Positions 27,209-35,667 of a DNA stretch of 44,951 nucleotides are shown here, in pieces. Source of the DNA: Bradyrhizobium sp. 164 (GTDB lineage Bacteria; Pseudomonadota; Alphaproteobacteria; Rhizobiales; Xanthobacteraceae); the NCBI RefSeq assembly GCF_023073715.1, contig NZ_JADPKA010000053.1, forward strand, positions 1-44,951, in the 5' to 3' direction. Under the pieces are notes generated by a model. The model worked only from the letters and a program-made list of their open reading frames with translations. It searched no databases and had not been told where the DNA came from. How positions within the stretch are numbered: position 1 is the first letter of the stretch; each line of letters begins with the position of its first letter. Position numbers and translations under genes: made by a program.

Positions 27209-27493
27209 ATGCCCAAGATTCTTCGTTCCGTCCTCGTCCTCGCTGCCCTCGCAGCGGGGCTGGCCGGCTGCGGCACCGTCAACGAAAGACTCTCTGCCGG
27301 CATGGGCGACTACGTCCCGCAATGGGCCGGCGGCCTGCCGGCGGATGCCCCGCCCCGGCCGGGCACCCCGCAATACGACGCCTACATGAAGGAGCGCGAA
27401 CGCAAGCGGCTGATGCCCGCCGCCGATCGCGAAAAGGAAGAGCAGGCGCAGAAGGGCGCGACGGGATCTTCGTCAAGCAGCGCGGTGCGGTAG
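27209..27493 (+). CDS. Small predicted lipoprotein
   Basis: A 94-residue protein with a lipoprotein signal: basic start MPKILR, a hydrophobic stretch, and the lipobox LAGC with the modified cysteine at residue 21. The mature part is short, proline-rich in the middle (GGLPADAPPRPGTPQYDAYMKERERKR) and polar at the end (a run of serines). It is probably anchored in the outer or inner membrane facing the periplasm. I know similar small lipoproteins from this group only as unknowns. A longer frame upstream exists, but the lipobox fixes the start. Confidence 0.8.
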   Translation: MPKILRSVLVLAALAAGLAGCGTVNERLSAGMGDYVPQWAGGLPADAPPRPGTPQYDAYMKERERKRLMPAADREKEEQAQKGATGSSSSSAVR

Positions 27494-27495
27494 GC

Positions 27496-27603
27496 CGTCA
27501 TTCCGGGGCGATGCGTCAGCATCGGACCATGGCGCGCAACTTGCGCACGCCGAGAATCTCGAGATACCGGGTTCGCCTCTTTGAGGCGCCCCGGGATGAC
27601 AGC
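27496..27603. repeat. Paired-hairpin intergenic repeat
   Basis: GTCATTCCGGGGCGATGCG at the left and GGCGCCCCGGGATGAC at the right face each other across the convergent lipoprotein/purU junction. Same general type as 20590-20705 and 38088-38200. It may terminate both genes. Confidence 0.55.
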
Positions 27604-27606
27604 GCA

Positions 27607-28470
27607 TCAATCCACAAACACCACGGTCTTGCGGCCATTGAGGATGACGCGGTCGTCGAGATGGTAGCGGATCGCGCGGGCCAGCACACGGCGCTCGATG
27701 TCGCGGCCCTTGCGGACCAGGTTTTCGGGCGTATCGCGATGGCTGATGCGCTCGACGTCCTGGTCGATGATCGGACCCTCGTCGAGATCACGCGTGACGT
27801 AATGCGCGGTCGCGCCGATCAGCTTGACGCCGCGCTCGTGGGCCTGGTGATAGGGCTTTGCGCCCTTGAAGCCCGGCAGGAACGAGTGGTGAATGTTGAT
27901 ACAGCGCCCCGACAGTTTTGCCGAGAGATCGTCCGACAGGATCTGCATGTAGCGGGCGAGCACGACGAGATCGGTGCCTGTGCTGGCGACGAGGTCGAGG
28001 ATCTGCGCCTCCTGCTCGCGCTTGGTCTCCTTGGTCACCGGCAGATGATGGAACGGAATGCCGCCGAAATCGAGCCCGGCATAGACCTCGCGCGGATGGT
28101 TGGAGACGATCGCGGTGGGAATCATCGGCAATTCGCCGGTGCGCCAGCGATAGAGGATGTCGACCAGGCAGTGGTCGGACTTCGACACCAGCAGCATGAC
28201 CTTGCGGTGCGCGGCGCGGTCGCGCATCTGCCATTCCATGCTGAAACGTTCGGCGATTGCCGCAAAGCCGGTCTGGAGCGCCGACAGCTCCACGGCGAGA
28301 TCGGCCGCGGTGAAGACCACGCGCATGAAGAACTTTTTGGTCTCGACATCGTCGAACTGCTGGGCGTCCAGAATGTTCTGTCCATTGTGGGCGAGGAACG
28401 TCGACACAGCCGACACGATGCCCGGGCGATCCGGACAGGACAGGGTCAGGACATATTGATGATCGGGCAT
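27607..28470 (-). CDS. purU: Formyltetrahydrofolate deformylase
   Basis: A 287-residue enzyme that hydrolyses 10-formyl-tetrahydrofolate to formate and tetrahydrofolate, which balances the one-carbon pool. The N-terminal ~80 residues form an ACT domain (YVLTLSCPDRPGIVSAVSTFL), the usual regulatory part. The C-terminal formyltransferase-type domain has the catalytic NIHHSFLPGFKG (Asn and His) and ATAHYVTRDLDEGPIIDQ (Asp). Start at 28470 is preferred; an ATG 8 codons upstream is possible. It is close to other one-carbon genes (metK, ahcY, MetE-like) but not in an operon with them. Confidence 0.95.
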   Translation of the reverse strand: MPDHQYVLTLSCPDRPGIVSAVSTFLAHNGQNILDAQQFDDVETKKFFMRVVFTAADLAVELSALQTGFAAIAERFSMEWQMRDRAAHRKVMLLVSKSDHCLVDILYRWRTGELPMIPTAIVSNHPREVYAGLDFGGIPFHHLPVTKETKREQEAQILDLVASTGTDLVVLARYMQILSDDLSAKLSGRCINIHHSFLPGFKGAKPYHQAHERGVKLIGATAHYVTRDLDEGPIIDQDVERISHRDTPENLVRKGRDIERRVLARAIRYHLDDRVILNGRKTVVFVD

Positions 28471-28615
28471 GTCTCTTGATGAAGGTTTGGGCAAAGGCCC
28501 GCGGAACTAGCTGCGATTTGCGGCCTCCTCTAGCACCGACGCCGCCCTTGCGCCAATCCCAAGCGCGGAGTCAGGATGAACGTACCATTGCGATTTGACT
28601 GACCGGAGCACGCCT

Positions 28616-29455
28616 ATGGCCGATCGCTTGAACGGCACCCGCATCCTCATCCTGGAGACGCGCGAGGAGGCGCAGTTTTCGAAGCTTCTCGCCGAGCAAG
28701 GCGCCGAGGTCGTGCAGTGCCCGATGTTCACCATTCACGATGCGCCGGATCCCGCACCGGTCGAAGCCTGGGTCCGACGCGCCATCGACAGGCCGTTCGA
28801 CGACCTCGTGTTGATGACGGGCGAAGGCCTGCGCCGGATCATGAAGCTCGCCGTCGCTCGCGGGCTCGATCAGGCTCTCGTGGCAGCGCTTGCCAAATCG
28901 CGAAAATTCACCCGCGGCCCAAAGCCCGGCAAGGCGCTGCGCGAGATCGGCCTCGAGGCGCAGCAGACCACGGAGAAGCCGACCAGCGAGGGCGTAATCG
29001 AGATGCTGGGCAGGCTCGACCTGAAGGGCCGGCGGCTTGGCCTTCAGCTCTATCCGGACAAGGACCACAGCGCGCTGACCGGCGCGCTCGCCGCGCAAGG
29101 CGCCGAGGTCGATACCGTGCTGCCGTATGTTTACGATTCCAAGGCGGCGGATGCCAACATCGTCACGGCCATCGACGACATGGCCGAGGGGCGGATCGAT
29201 TGCATCGCGCTGACCAATCTCGGCCAGGTCCGCCGCCTGATCGAGGCCGCGAAAGCGCATGGCATCGAGGCGAAGTTGCGCGCAGGCCTCGAACGGACGC
29301 TGATCGCCTCGGTAGGTCCGGCGGTCTCCGGCGAACTCGTCGCGCACGGCCTGCGGACAGACATCTCACCGCCAGAGGACGCCTTTTTCATGCGTCCGCT
29401 GATCTCGGCGATGGCCGCGGCGCTGGCAGAACGGAAGCCAGTGGCGACGCGTTGA
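28616..29455 (+). CDS. Uroporphyrinogen-III synthase (HemD) family protein
   Basis: A 279-residue protein with the two-lobed HemD pattern: a first half starting TRILILETREEAQFSKLLAEQGAEVVQCP and a second half with RRLGLQLYPDKDHSALTGALAAQGAEVDTVLPYVYD, IDCIALTNLGQVRRLIEAA and a late IASVGPAVSGELVAHGL. HemD closes and inverts ring D of the tetrapyrrole. Other hem genes are absent here, so it may be a paralogue with another role. ATG at 28616 follows a GGAG ribosome site; a GTG-like longer start at 28595 is less likely. Confidence 0.85.
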   Translation: MADRLNGTRILILETREEAQFSKLLAEQGAEVVQCPMFTIHDAPDPAPVEAWVRRAIDRPFDDLVLMTGEGLRRIMKLAVARGLDQALVAALAKSRKFTRGPKPGKALREIGLEAQQTTEKPTSEGVIEMLGRLDLKGRRLGLQLYPDKDHSALTGALAAQGAEVDTVLPYVYDSKAADANIVTAIDDMAEGRIDCIALTNLGQVRRLIEAAKAHGIEAKLRAGLERTLIASVGPAVSGELVAHGLRTDISPPEDAFFMRPLISAMAAALAERKPVATR

Positions 29456-29632
29456 TCCGCGGGGGCCGGGTCTCCGCAATCCGGTCGCGCGCTTGCGGTG
29501 GGCCGGCGCGCTGAAACGGCGGCGCATGGCGGCATGCGGCAGCTTCGATTGACACCGGCGTCACCGACGCTACCTTCTCGCGCAGAAGAAGAAACAAAGT
29601 AAAGGAATCGCCGTGACACGCGTCATCGCGTC

Positions 29633-30895
29633 GTGAGCGCAGCCGCGCGACGATCGGCGCTCGCGCCATTCCGCATCCGCAATTATCGCTTCCAGTGGCC
29701 GTCCGACCTGCTGACCTCCTGGGCATTCGAGGTCGAGACGCTGGTGCTCGGCTGGTACATCCTGGTCGAGACCGGCTCAGTGCTGCTGCTCACCGTGCTT
29801 GCATCGCTCCAGTTCGTCGGGACGCTGGTGGCGCCGGTATTCGGCATGATCGGCGACCGCATGGGTCATCGCGACCTGCTGGTCGCGATGCGTCTTGCCT
29901 ATACGGTGCTCTCGTCGACCATCATGGCTCTGGCGTTGGCCGGTCATTTGTCGCCGCTCAGTGTCATGGTCATCGTCGCGATCATGGGCCTGATTCGGCC
30001 GTCGGATCTCGGCGTCCGGGGCGCGCTGCTTGCCGAGATCATGCCGGCCGAGCAACTGGTCGGCGCCATCAGTGTTGCGCGTACCACCCAGGACAGCGCC
30101 CGCATCGCCGGAGCATTGACGGGCGCCGGATTGTTCGCCGTTCTTGGCATTGGCCTCGTCTATGTGGCGATCGCATGCCTCTACCTCGTGGCCGCGCTGC
30201 TCATGCTCTGCCTGACCCGGCCGAAAAGGACCGTCACCACGAGCGATCTCCCGGCGAACAGTCACGCGATGTCCCGATTATTTGCCGACCTCAAGGAGGG
30301 GATCGTCTACGCCTGGAATGGCCCGGGAATGCGCGCGGCGCTATGCGTCGCCTTCCTGGCCAATCTCACCGCATTTCCTTTCACCGGCGGACTGCTGCCC
30401 TACATCGCGCGGGAGATCTTTCAGACCGACCAGACCGGCCTCGGCTATCTCTCGGCGAGCTTCGCCGTCGGCTCGCTGATCGGCTCCATCACGCTGAGCT
30501 TGGTGAACGGACTGCGCATTGCCCGGCTCCTGATCGGCGCGACGCTGGCCTGGTACGCCATGCTGATGGTATTCGTCGAGATCAGGACCCTGCCGGTGGC
30601 GATGGCCTGCCTCGTCCTCGCCGGTATTGCGCAGAGCATGTCGATGATCTCGGCAGCCGTGATCCTGATGCGGACGGCGAGCGCACATCTGCGCGGTCGC
30701 GTCATGGGCGTCCGCATGATGGTGATCTACGGCCTGCCGCTCGGACTACTCGCGGCCGGCAGCCTGATCGATATCATCGGCTATTCCGCCACGGGTTCGC
30801 TCTATGCCGCCTCAGGGATCATCGCGATGCTGGCAATCGCGATCCGCTGGCGCGCCGACCTCTGGCCGGTGCACGCCCCCGCCAATGCGCGTTAG
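29633..30895 (+). CDS. MFS exporter, EntS-like (MFS_3) family
   Basis: A 420-residue major facilitator with about 10-12 helices. It opens with ALAPFRIRNYRFQWPSDLLTSWAFEVETLVLGWYIL and has the loop 2-3 motif GMIGDRMGHRDLL, as in the EntS/MFS_3 group that exports siderophores, antibiotics or lipids. The best start is a GTG at 29633. It overlaps by 4 nt the stop of a 7-codon frame (29613-29636) that has the better AAAGGA ribosome site, so the short frame may couple translation. The 3' end overlaps the convergent Crp/Fnr gene by 4 nt. Confidence 0.85.
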   Translation: MSAAARRSALAPFRIRNYRFQWPSDLLTSWAFEVETLVLGWYILVETGSVLLLTVLASLQFVGTLVAPVFGMIGDRMGHRDLLVAMRLAYTVLSSTIMALALAGHLSPLSVMVIVAIMGLIRPSDLGVRGALLAEIMPAEQLVGAISVARTTQDSARIAGALTGAGLFAVLGIGLVYVAIACLYLVAALLMLCLTRPKRTVTTSDLPANSHAMSRLFADLKEGIVYAWNGPGMRAALCVAFLANLTAFPFTGGLLPYIAREIFQTDQTGLGYLSASFAVGSLIGSITLSLVNGLRIARLLIGATLAWYAMLMVFVEIRTLPVAMACLVLAGIAQSMSMISAAVILMRTASAHLRGRVMGVRMMVIYGLPLGLLAAGSLIDIIGYSATGSLYAASGIIAMLAIAIRWRADLWPVHAPANAR

Positions 30896-31566
30896 TCCCC
30901 GTATCCGCGCAGCCGCTCGATATCGAGGATCGTGACGCCGCCATATTCGAGCCGGAGCAGCCCCTCTTTCTCCAGCCGGTTCAACGCGCGGTTGGCGATC
31001 TGGCGGGACATGCCGGAGAGCGCGCCGATCTCCTCCTGGGTGATCTGCAGATGCGCAGTCGATTCGGGATAGAGGATCGGGTTGAACAGCGAGGCAATGC
31101 TGCGCGCGAGGCGCGCGGTGGCATCAAGCGTGCGGTTGACCTCGAGCATGCCGATGAACTGGCCGAGCCGCTCGTTGAGCTGGCGGACCAGGAAGCGGTT
31201 GAAGCCGACACTGTTTTCAAACAGCCACATGAAGGCGCTGCGTTCCATCAGTGCGACCCGGCTGTCGCGCAGCGCGACCACGTCGTAGCGTCGCGGCTCG
31301 TTCTTGAGCACGCTGCCTTCGCCGAACCAGGCCCCTGCCGTCAGCCCGGCAAGACTCGTCTCCTTGCCGTCGCGCGACACCCCGCCCATCCGGGCAAGGC
31401 CAAAGACCATGCCGGCCCAGTAGCCAAAGGTGTCGCCGCGCATGAACACGGTCTCGCCGGTGCCGTAGGACCGCTCGGTGATTCCGGCGCGTGCGACCTC
31501 GATCTCGGCCTCCGTGAGCTCGCGCGACCAGGCGGCGATGCGCTTCAGTTGATCCTCTGAAATCAT
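30892..31566 (-). CDS. Crp/Fnr-family transcriptional regulator
   Basis: A 224-residue regulator with an N-terminal cyclic-nucleotide-type beta-barrel (about 20-120; TGETVFMRGDTFGYWAGMVFGL, AGAWFGEGSVL), a dimer helix, and a C-terminal winged HTH (LQITQEEIGALSGMSRQIANRALNRLEKEGLL). It has no cysteines, so it does not carry an Fnr-type iron-sulphur cluster; the barrel ligand is unknown. It is divergent from the ABC transporter/acyl-CoA synthetase operon across about 290 bp and is a candidate regulator of it. I found no clear TTGAT-N4-ATCAA box in that gap. Confidence 0.9.
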   Translation of the reverse strand: MISEDQLKRIAAWSRELTEAEIEVARAGITERSYGTGETVFMRGDTFGYWAGMVFGLARMGGVSRDGKETSLAGLTAGAWFGEGSVLKNEPRRYDVVALRDSRVALMERSAFMWLFENSVGFNRFLVRQLNERLGQFIGMLEVNRTLDATARLARSIASLFNPILYPESTAHLQITQEEIGALSGMSRQIANRALNRLEKEGLLRLEYGGVTILDIERLRGYGD

Positions 31567-31857
31567 GATCTCGAAGCCAGCCGCATCGTTTCGTCACTCC
31601 GCCCTTCTGCTGCACTGCAACATGATCACCTCGGCCGCCATCCGACCAAAGATGAACGCCGCGCCCGCCCGAAAAACTTTGTCACCGAATTGTCAGGCCG
31701 AAGACATTTCAAAATAGCGCTTTCCCGTATTGAGAGCCACCTTGGGCGATGCGGCCTTTGAGCCCTGATGGGAACGAAGGTCGCGCGGCTCCGGTCGAGA
31801 CCAATGGCTGCATGGCCTCACCAGGACGACCGTACTAGGATCGCCCGAAAACAACGG

Positions 31858-32724
31858 ATGAAGAGCGCAACTGAATGCGCCATCGCCGGGAGGGATTTGT
31901 TGGTGGGTACTAGTCTAGAAGTGCGCGGCGTGTCCTTGCGATTCGGTGGCGTCCGTGCGCTGGCCGATGTGGGCTTCGCCATCAGGCAAGGCGAGCTGTT
32001 CTCGATCATCGGGCCCAACGGCGCCGGCAAGACCTCGATCGTGAACTGTATTTCCGGCCGCTACAGGCCGACCGAAGGCCAGCTCCTCTACCAGGGTCGC
32101 GACATCACCGGTTTGACGCCGAACGCCCGCGCCTCGCTCGGCATCGGCCGCACCTTCCAGAATCTCGCGCTGTTCCACCACATGAGCGTGCTCGACAACA
32201 TCATGGTCGGGCGCCATCACCTCCTGAAGAACAATTTCCTCACGGGCTCGCTGTACTGGCTCACCGGCGCGCGCAAGGAAGAGCTCGAGCACCGCCGCAA
32301 GGTCGAGGAGATCATCGACTTCCTCGATCTCCAATCGGTGCGAAAAGCCACCGCCGGCACCCTCTCCTACGGCTTGCGCAAGCGCGTCGAGCTCGCCCGC
32401 GCCATGGCGCTGGAGCCGCGCCTCATCCTCCTCGACGAGCCGATGGCCGGCATGAACTTCGAGGAGAAGGAGGACATGGCGCGCTACATCGTCGATCTCA
32501 ACGAGGAGTTCGGGATGACGGTGGTGATGATCGAGCACGACATGGGCGTGGTGATGGACATCTCGCATCGTGTCATGGTGCTGGACTTCGGCAAGAAGAT
32601 CGCCGAGGGCGATCCCGCGGCGGTCCTTGCCGACCCTCACGTCAAGCGTGCCTATCTTGGTGAGGAAGACGAAGTGCTGGTCGATCCGGACGATGCCCCG
32701 CCGGCGCAGGAGAGCGCGGCATGA
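31858..32724 (+). CDS. LIV-type ABC transporter ATPase, LivG-like (acid-uptake operon)
   Basis: A 288-residue ATPase. Walker A is GPNGAGKTS, the Q-loop GRTFQNLALFHHMSV, the signature TLSYGLRKRVELA (LivG-type), Walker B LILLDEPMAGM, and the H-loop MIEHDM. A ~15-residue acidic C-terminal tail (VDPDDAPPAQESAA) is extra. ATG at 31858 is the likeliest start; the frame continues upstream to 31768. It is the first gene of a six-gene operon, and its stop overlaps the acyl-CoA synthetase start by 4 nt. Confidence 0.9.
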   Translation: MKSATECAIAGRDLLVGTSLEVRGVSLRFGGVRALADVGFAIRQGELFSIIGPNGAGKTSIVNCISGRYRPTEGQLLYQGRDITGLTPNARASLGIGRTFQNLALFHHMSVLDNIMVGRHHLLKNNFLTGSLYWLTGARKEELEHRRKVEEIIDFLDLQSVRKATAGTLSYGLRKRVELARAMALEPRLILLDEPMAGMNFEEKEDMARYIVDLNEEFGMTVVMIEHDMGVVMDISHRVMVLDFGKKIAEGDPAAVLADPHVKRAYLGEEDEVLVDPDDAPPAQESAA

Positions 32725-34652
32725 TGGATTACGCAGGACGCGTAGCGCAGGCCGACACCTATCCCAAGATGCTCCGGCTCAATGCGAGGGAGCATGGCAA
32801 CGAGATCGCGCTGCGCGAGAAGAATCTCGGGCTCTGGCGCATCTTCACCTGGAACGACTACCAGACGCGGGTGCGCGACTTCGCGCTCGGGCTCGTCGAG
32901 CTCGGCCTCGGCCGCGGCGACGTCATCGGCATCATCGGCGACAACCGGCCGGACTGGGTCGCGGCGGAAGTCGCGACCCATGCCGTTGGCGGGTTGAGCC
33001 TCGGGCTCTATCGCGACGTGCTGGACGAGGAAGCCGCCTATCTCCTGACCTATGGCGAAGCGCAGCTCGTCTTCGCGGAGGACGAGGAGCAGGTCGACAA
33101 GCTGCTCACCCTCGCCGAGCGCGTGCCGAAGCTGAAGCACATCATCTATTCCGATCCGCGCGGCATGCGGAAATATGACGATCCCAGGCTGATGTCGGCC
33201 GAGAAATTCGCCGAGCTCGGCCGCGCGCGGGCCGTTCGGGATCCGAAGCTTTACGATCGGCTCGTGGATGCGACCAAGGGCGAGGACGTCGCGATCCTCT
33301 GCACGACGTCTGGTACCACCTCGCATCCAAAATTGGCGATGCTCGCGGCCGGCCGCGTGCTCGGCCATTGCGCGACTTATCTCGCCTTCGATCCGAAGGG
33401 ACCTGATGACGAATACGTCTCGGTGCTGCCGCTGCCCTGGATCATGGAGCAGGTCTACGTGCTCGGCAAAGGCCTCTTGTGCCGGATGAAGATCAACTTC
33501 GTCGAAGAGCCCGATACGATGATGAACGATCTGCGCGAGATCGCGCCGACCTTCGTATTGTTCGCGCCGCGCGTCTGGGAATCGATCGCAGCCGATGTCC
33601 GCGCCAAGGTGATGGACGCCACGCCGTTGAAGCAGCGCCTGTTCGATGTCGGCATGAAATCGGGTCTGGCCGCACTCGCGCACCGTAAGCGCTCGGGTTT
33701 TGCCGACGCGATCCTTTTCCGCGCACTGCGCGACCGGCTCGGTTTCACCCGTCTGCGCTCGGCGGCGACCGGCGGCGCGGCGCTCGGTCCTGATACGTTC
33801 AAGTTCTTCCAGGCGATGGGTGTGCCGCTGCGCACGCTCTATGGCCAGACCGAGCTGTTGGGCGCCTATACGCTGCATCCCGAGGGCAAGGTCGATCCCG
33901 ACACGACAGGCGTACCAATGGCCGACAATGTCGAGATCCGGATCGACAACGCCGACGTCCACGGCGTCGGCGAGATCGTGGTGCGGCATCCCAACATGTT
34001 CCTCGGCTATTACAAGAACCCCGAAGCGAGCGTCGCTGACCTCAAGGACGGCTGGCTCTGCTCGGGCGACGCTGGCTATTTCAACGCTCAGGGGCAATTG
34101 GTCGTCATCGACCGTATCAAGGATCTCGCCGAGACATCGCGCGGCGAGCGCTTCTCGCCGCAATTCATCGAGAACAAGCTGAAGTTCTCGCCCTATATCG
34201 CCGAGGCCGTGGTGCTGGGCGCCGGCCGCGACACGCTCGCCGCCATGATCTGCATCCGCTACTCCATCATCTCGAAATGGGCGGAGAAGAACCGGCTCTC
34301 GTTCACGACTTACAGCGACCTCGCCTCGCGGGCCGAGGTCTATACGCTGCTGCGCCAGGAGGTCGAGACCGTCAACGCGACGCTGCCGCCGGCGCAGCGC
34401 ATCTCGCGCTTCCTGCTGCTCTACAAGGAGCTCGACGCCGACGACGGCGAACTCACCCGCACACGCAAAGTGCGCCGCAACGTCATCAACGAGAAGTACG
34501 CAGGGATCATCGATGCGATCTACCGCGGCGATTCAGACATTCCCGTCGACACCGTGATCCGCTTCCAGGACGGCACCACGCAGCGCGTCCGCACGACCCT
34601 GCGCGTCGTGGATCTGGGTGGACATCGGCACATGGCGGAGGCCGCGGAGTGA
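32721..34652 (+). CDS. AMP-forming acyl-CoA synthetase
   Basis: A 643-residue long-chain-type acyl-CoA synthetase. The phosphate loop is CTTSGTTSHPK, the A5 motif YGQTELLGAY, the A7/A8 region GWLCSGDAGYF...VIDRIKD, and the C-terminal LTRTRKVRRN contains the lysine region. It activates a carboxylic acid to its adenylate and then CoA thioester. It is embedded between an ABC ATPase gene (4-nt overlap) and the permease genes, so the imported substrate is probably the acid it activates. A branched, aromatic or medium/long-chain acid all fit; the sequence does not decide. Confidence 0.92.
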   Translation: MMDYAGRVAQADTYPKMLRLNAREHGNEIALREKNLGLWRIFTWNDYQTRVRDFALGLVELGLGRGDVIGIIGDNRPDWVAAEVATHAVGGLSLGLYRDVLDEEAAYLLTYGEAQLVFAEDEEQVDKLLTLAERVPKLKHIIYSDPRGMRKYDDPRLMSAEKFAELGRARAVRDPKLYDRLVDATKGEDVAILCTTSGTTSHPKLAMLAAGRVLGHCATYLAFDPKGPDDEYVSVLPLPWIMEQVYVLGKGLLCRMKINFVEEPDTMMNDLREIAPTFVLFAPRVWESIAADVRAKVMDATPLKQRLFDVGMKSGLAALAHRKRSGFADAILFRALRDRLGFTRLRSAATGGAALGPDTFKFFQAMGVPLRTLYGQTELLGAYTLHPEGKVDPDTTGVPMADNVEIRIDNADVHGVGEIVVRHPNMFLGYYKNPEASVADLKDGWLCSGDAGYFNAQGQLVVIDRIKDLAETSRGERFSPQFIENKLKFSPYIAEAVVLGAGRDTLAAMICIRYSIISKWAEKNRLSFTTYSDLASRAEVYTLLRQEVETVNATLPPAQRISRFLLLYKELDADDGELTRTRKVRRNVINEKYAGIIDAIYRGDSDIPVDTVIRFQDGTTQRVRTTLRVVDLGGHRHMAEAAE

Positions 34653-34654
34653 CA

Positions 34655-34765
34655 CAAGTGATCGTCATGCGCGGGCTTGACCCGCGCATCCATCCCCTTC
34701 CGAGCAAGCTTCCTTCCACATCGATGGATTGCCGGGTCGAGCCTGGCAATGACGAACTAGGTCGA
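34655..34765. repeat. Paired-hairpin repeat inside the transporter operon
   Basis: GTCATGCGCGGGCTTGACCC...GCGCATC and GGATTGCCGGGTC...GCCTGGCAATGAC form two facing hairpins. It occupies most of the 118-nt gap between the synthetase and the LivH-like gene, unlike the tight or overlapping junctions elsewhere in the operon, and therefore looks like an insertion. Confidence 0.6.
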
Positions 34766-34770
34766 CCGAC

Positions 34771-35664
34771 ATGAACACCGCTTTCCTCTTTCAGCTCCTG
34801 GTCAACGGCCTCGTGGTCGGCACGCTCTATGGCGTGGTCGCGATGTCGTTCGTGCTGATCTACAAGGCGACGCAGGTCGTCAATTTCGCGCAAGGCGAGC
34901 TGCTGCTGGTCGGCGCCTGGGTGTGCTGGGCCCTGCTGGCCAAATACCAGGTGCCGTTCTGGATCGGCATGCCGATGACGCTGGTGTTCATGTTCGTTTT
35001 CGGCATCGCGGTCCAGGTCCTGATCCTGCGGCCGATGATCGGCGAGCCCATCATCTCGGTGATCATGGTGACGATCGGCCTCTCCACCGTGCTCCAGGCG
35101 ACCCTGAAATGGATATTCGGCGTCAATCCGCAGCCGTTCCCGCGCGTGTTTGAGAGCCAGTCGGTCAGCCTGTTTGGCCTTCAGATCCAGACCGTCTATG
35201 TCATGAGCCTTGTGGTGTCGGTGGCGATGATGATTGGCATGGCCTGGTTCTTCCGCGTCTCCAAATATGGTCTTGCGATGCGCGCCACCGCATTCAACCA
35301 GCAGGTCGCGCAGTCGCTCGGCATTTCCGTGAAAAGCGTGTTCGCGATGGCCTGGGCGATCTCCGCGACGGTGTCGGCCGTCGCCGGCGTCGTCGTTGCA
35401 GTCGTGAACGGTGTGTCCTCTGGCCTTGCGGCCTACGGCATCAAAGTGTTTCCGGCGGCGATCCTCGGTGGACTCGATTCGGTCGGCGGCGCCGTGCTCG
35501 GCGGCATCATCATTGGGCTACTGGAGAACGTCGCGCAATATGTTGACAGCGAATATCTGCACTGGGGCAATCTCTACGAGATCGCGCCCTTCTACGTCCT
35601 CATCATCGTGCTGATGATCAAGCCTTACGGCCTGTTCGGCACCCACGACATCGAGCGGATCTGA
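34771..35664 (+). CDS. LIV-type ABC transporter permease, LivH-like (acid-uptake operon)
   Basis: A 297-residue permease with the LivH opening LLVNGLVVGTLYGVVAMSFVLIYKATQVVNFAQGELLLVG and an ATPase-contact loop at KYGLAMRATAFNQQVAQSLGIS. About eight helices. With the LivM-like protein, whose start is 3 nt after this stop, it forms the channel. It is clearly different from the LivH at 24406-25275, so the two operons are not a recent duplication. Confidence 0.92.
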   Translation: MNTAFLFQLLVNGLVVGTLYGVVAMSFVLIYKATQVVNFAQGELLLVGAWVCWALLAKYQVPFWIGMPMTLVFMFVFGIAVQVLILRPMIGEPIISVIMVTIGLSTVLQATLKWIFGVNPQPFPRVFESQSVSLFGLQIQTVYVMSLVVSVAMMIGMAWFFRVSKYGLAMRATAFNQQVAQSLGISVKSVFAMAWAISATVSAVAGVVVAVVNGVSSGLAAYGIKVFPAAILGGLDSVGGAVLGGIIIGLLENVAQYVDSEYLHWGNLYEIAPFYVLIIVLMIKPYGLFGTHDIERI

Positions 35665-35667
35665 CCC

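Noticed and set aside
26985..27209. 74-codon minus-strand frame in the livK/lipoprotein gap
   Set aside because: No ribosome site, no family resemblance, and codon use unlike the neighbours; probably chance in a less GC-rich stretch.
29695..31560. 621-codon plus-strand open frame
   Set aside because: Shifted frame of the MFS exporter continuing antisense through the Crp/Fnr gene; no domain of its own.
31567..31857. Crp/Fnr box between the divergent regulator and the ABC operon
   Set aside because: No TTGAT-N4-ATCAA or close symmetric variant was found by eye.
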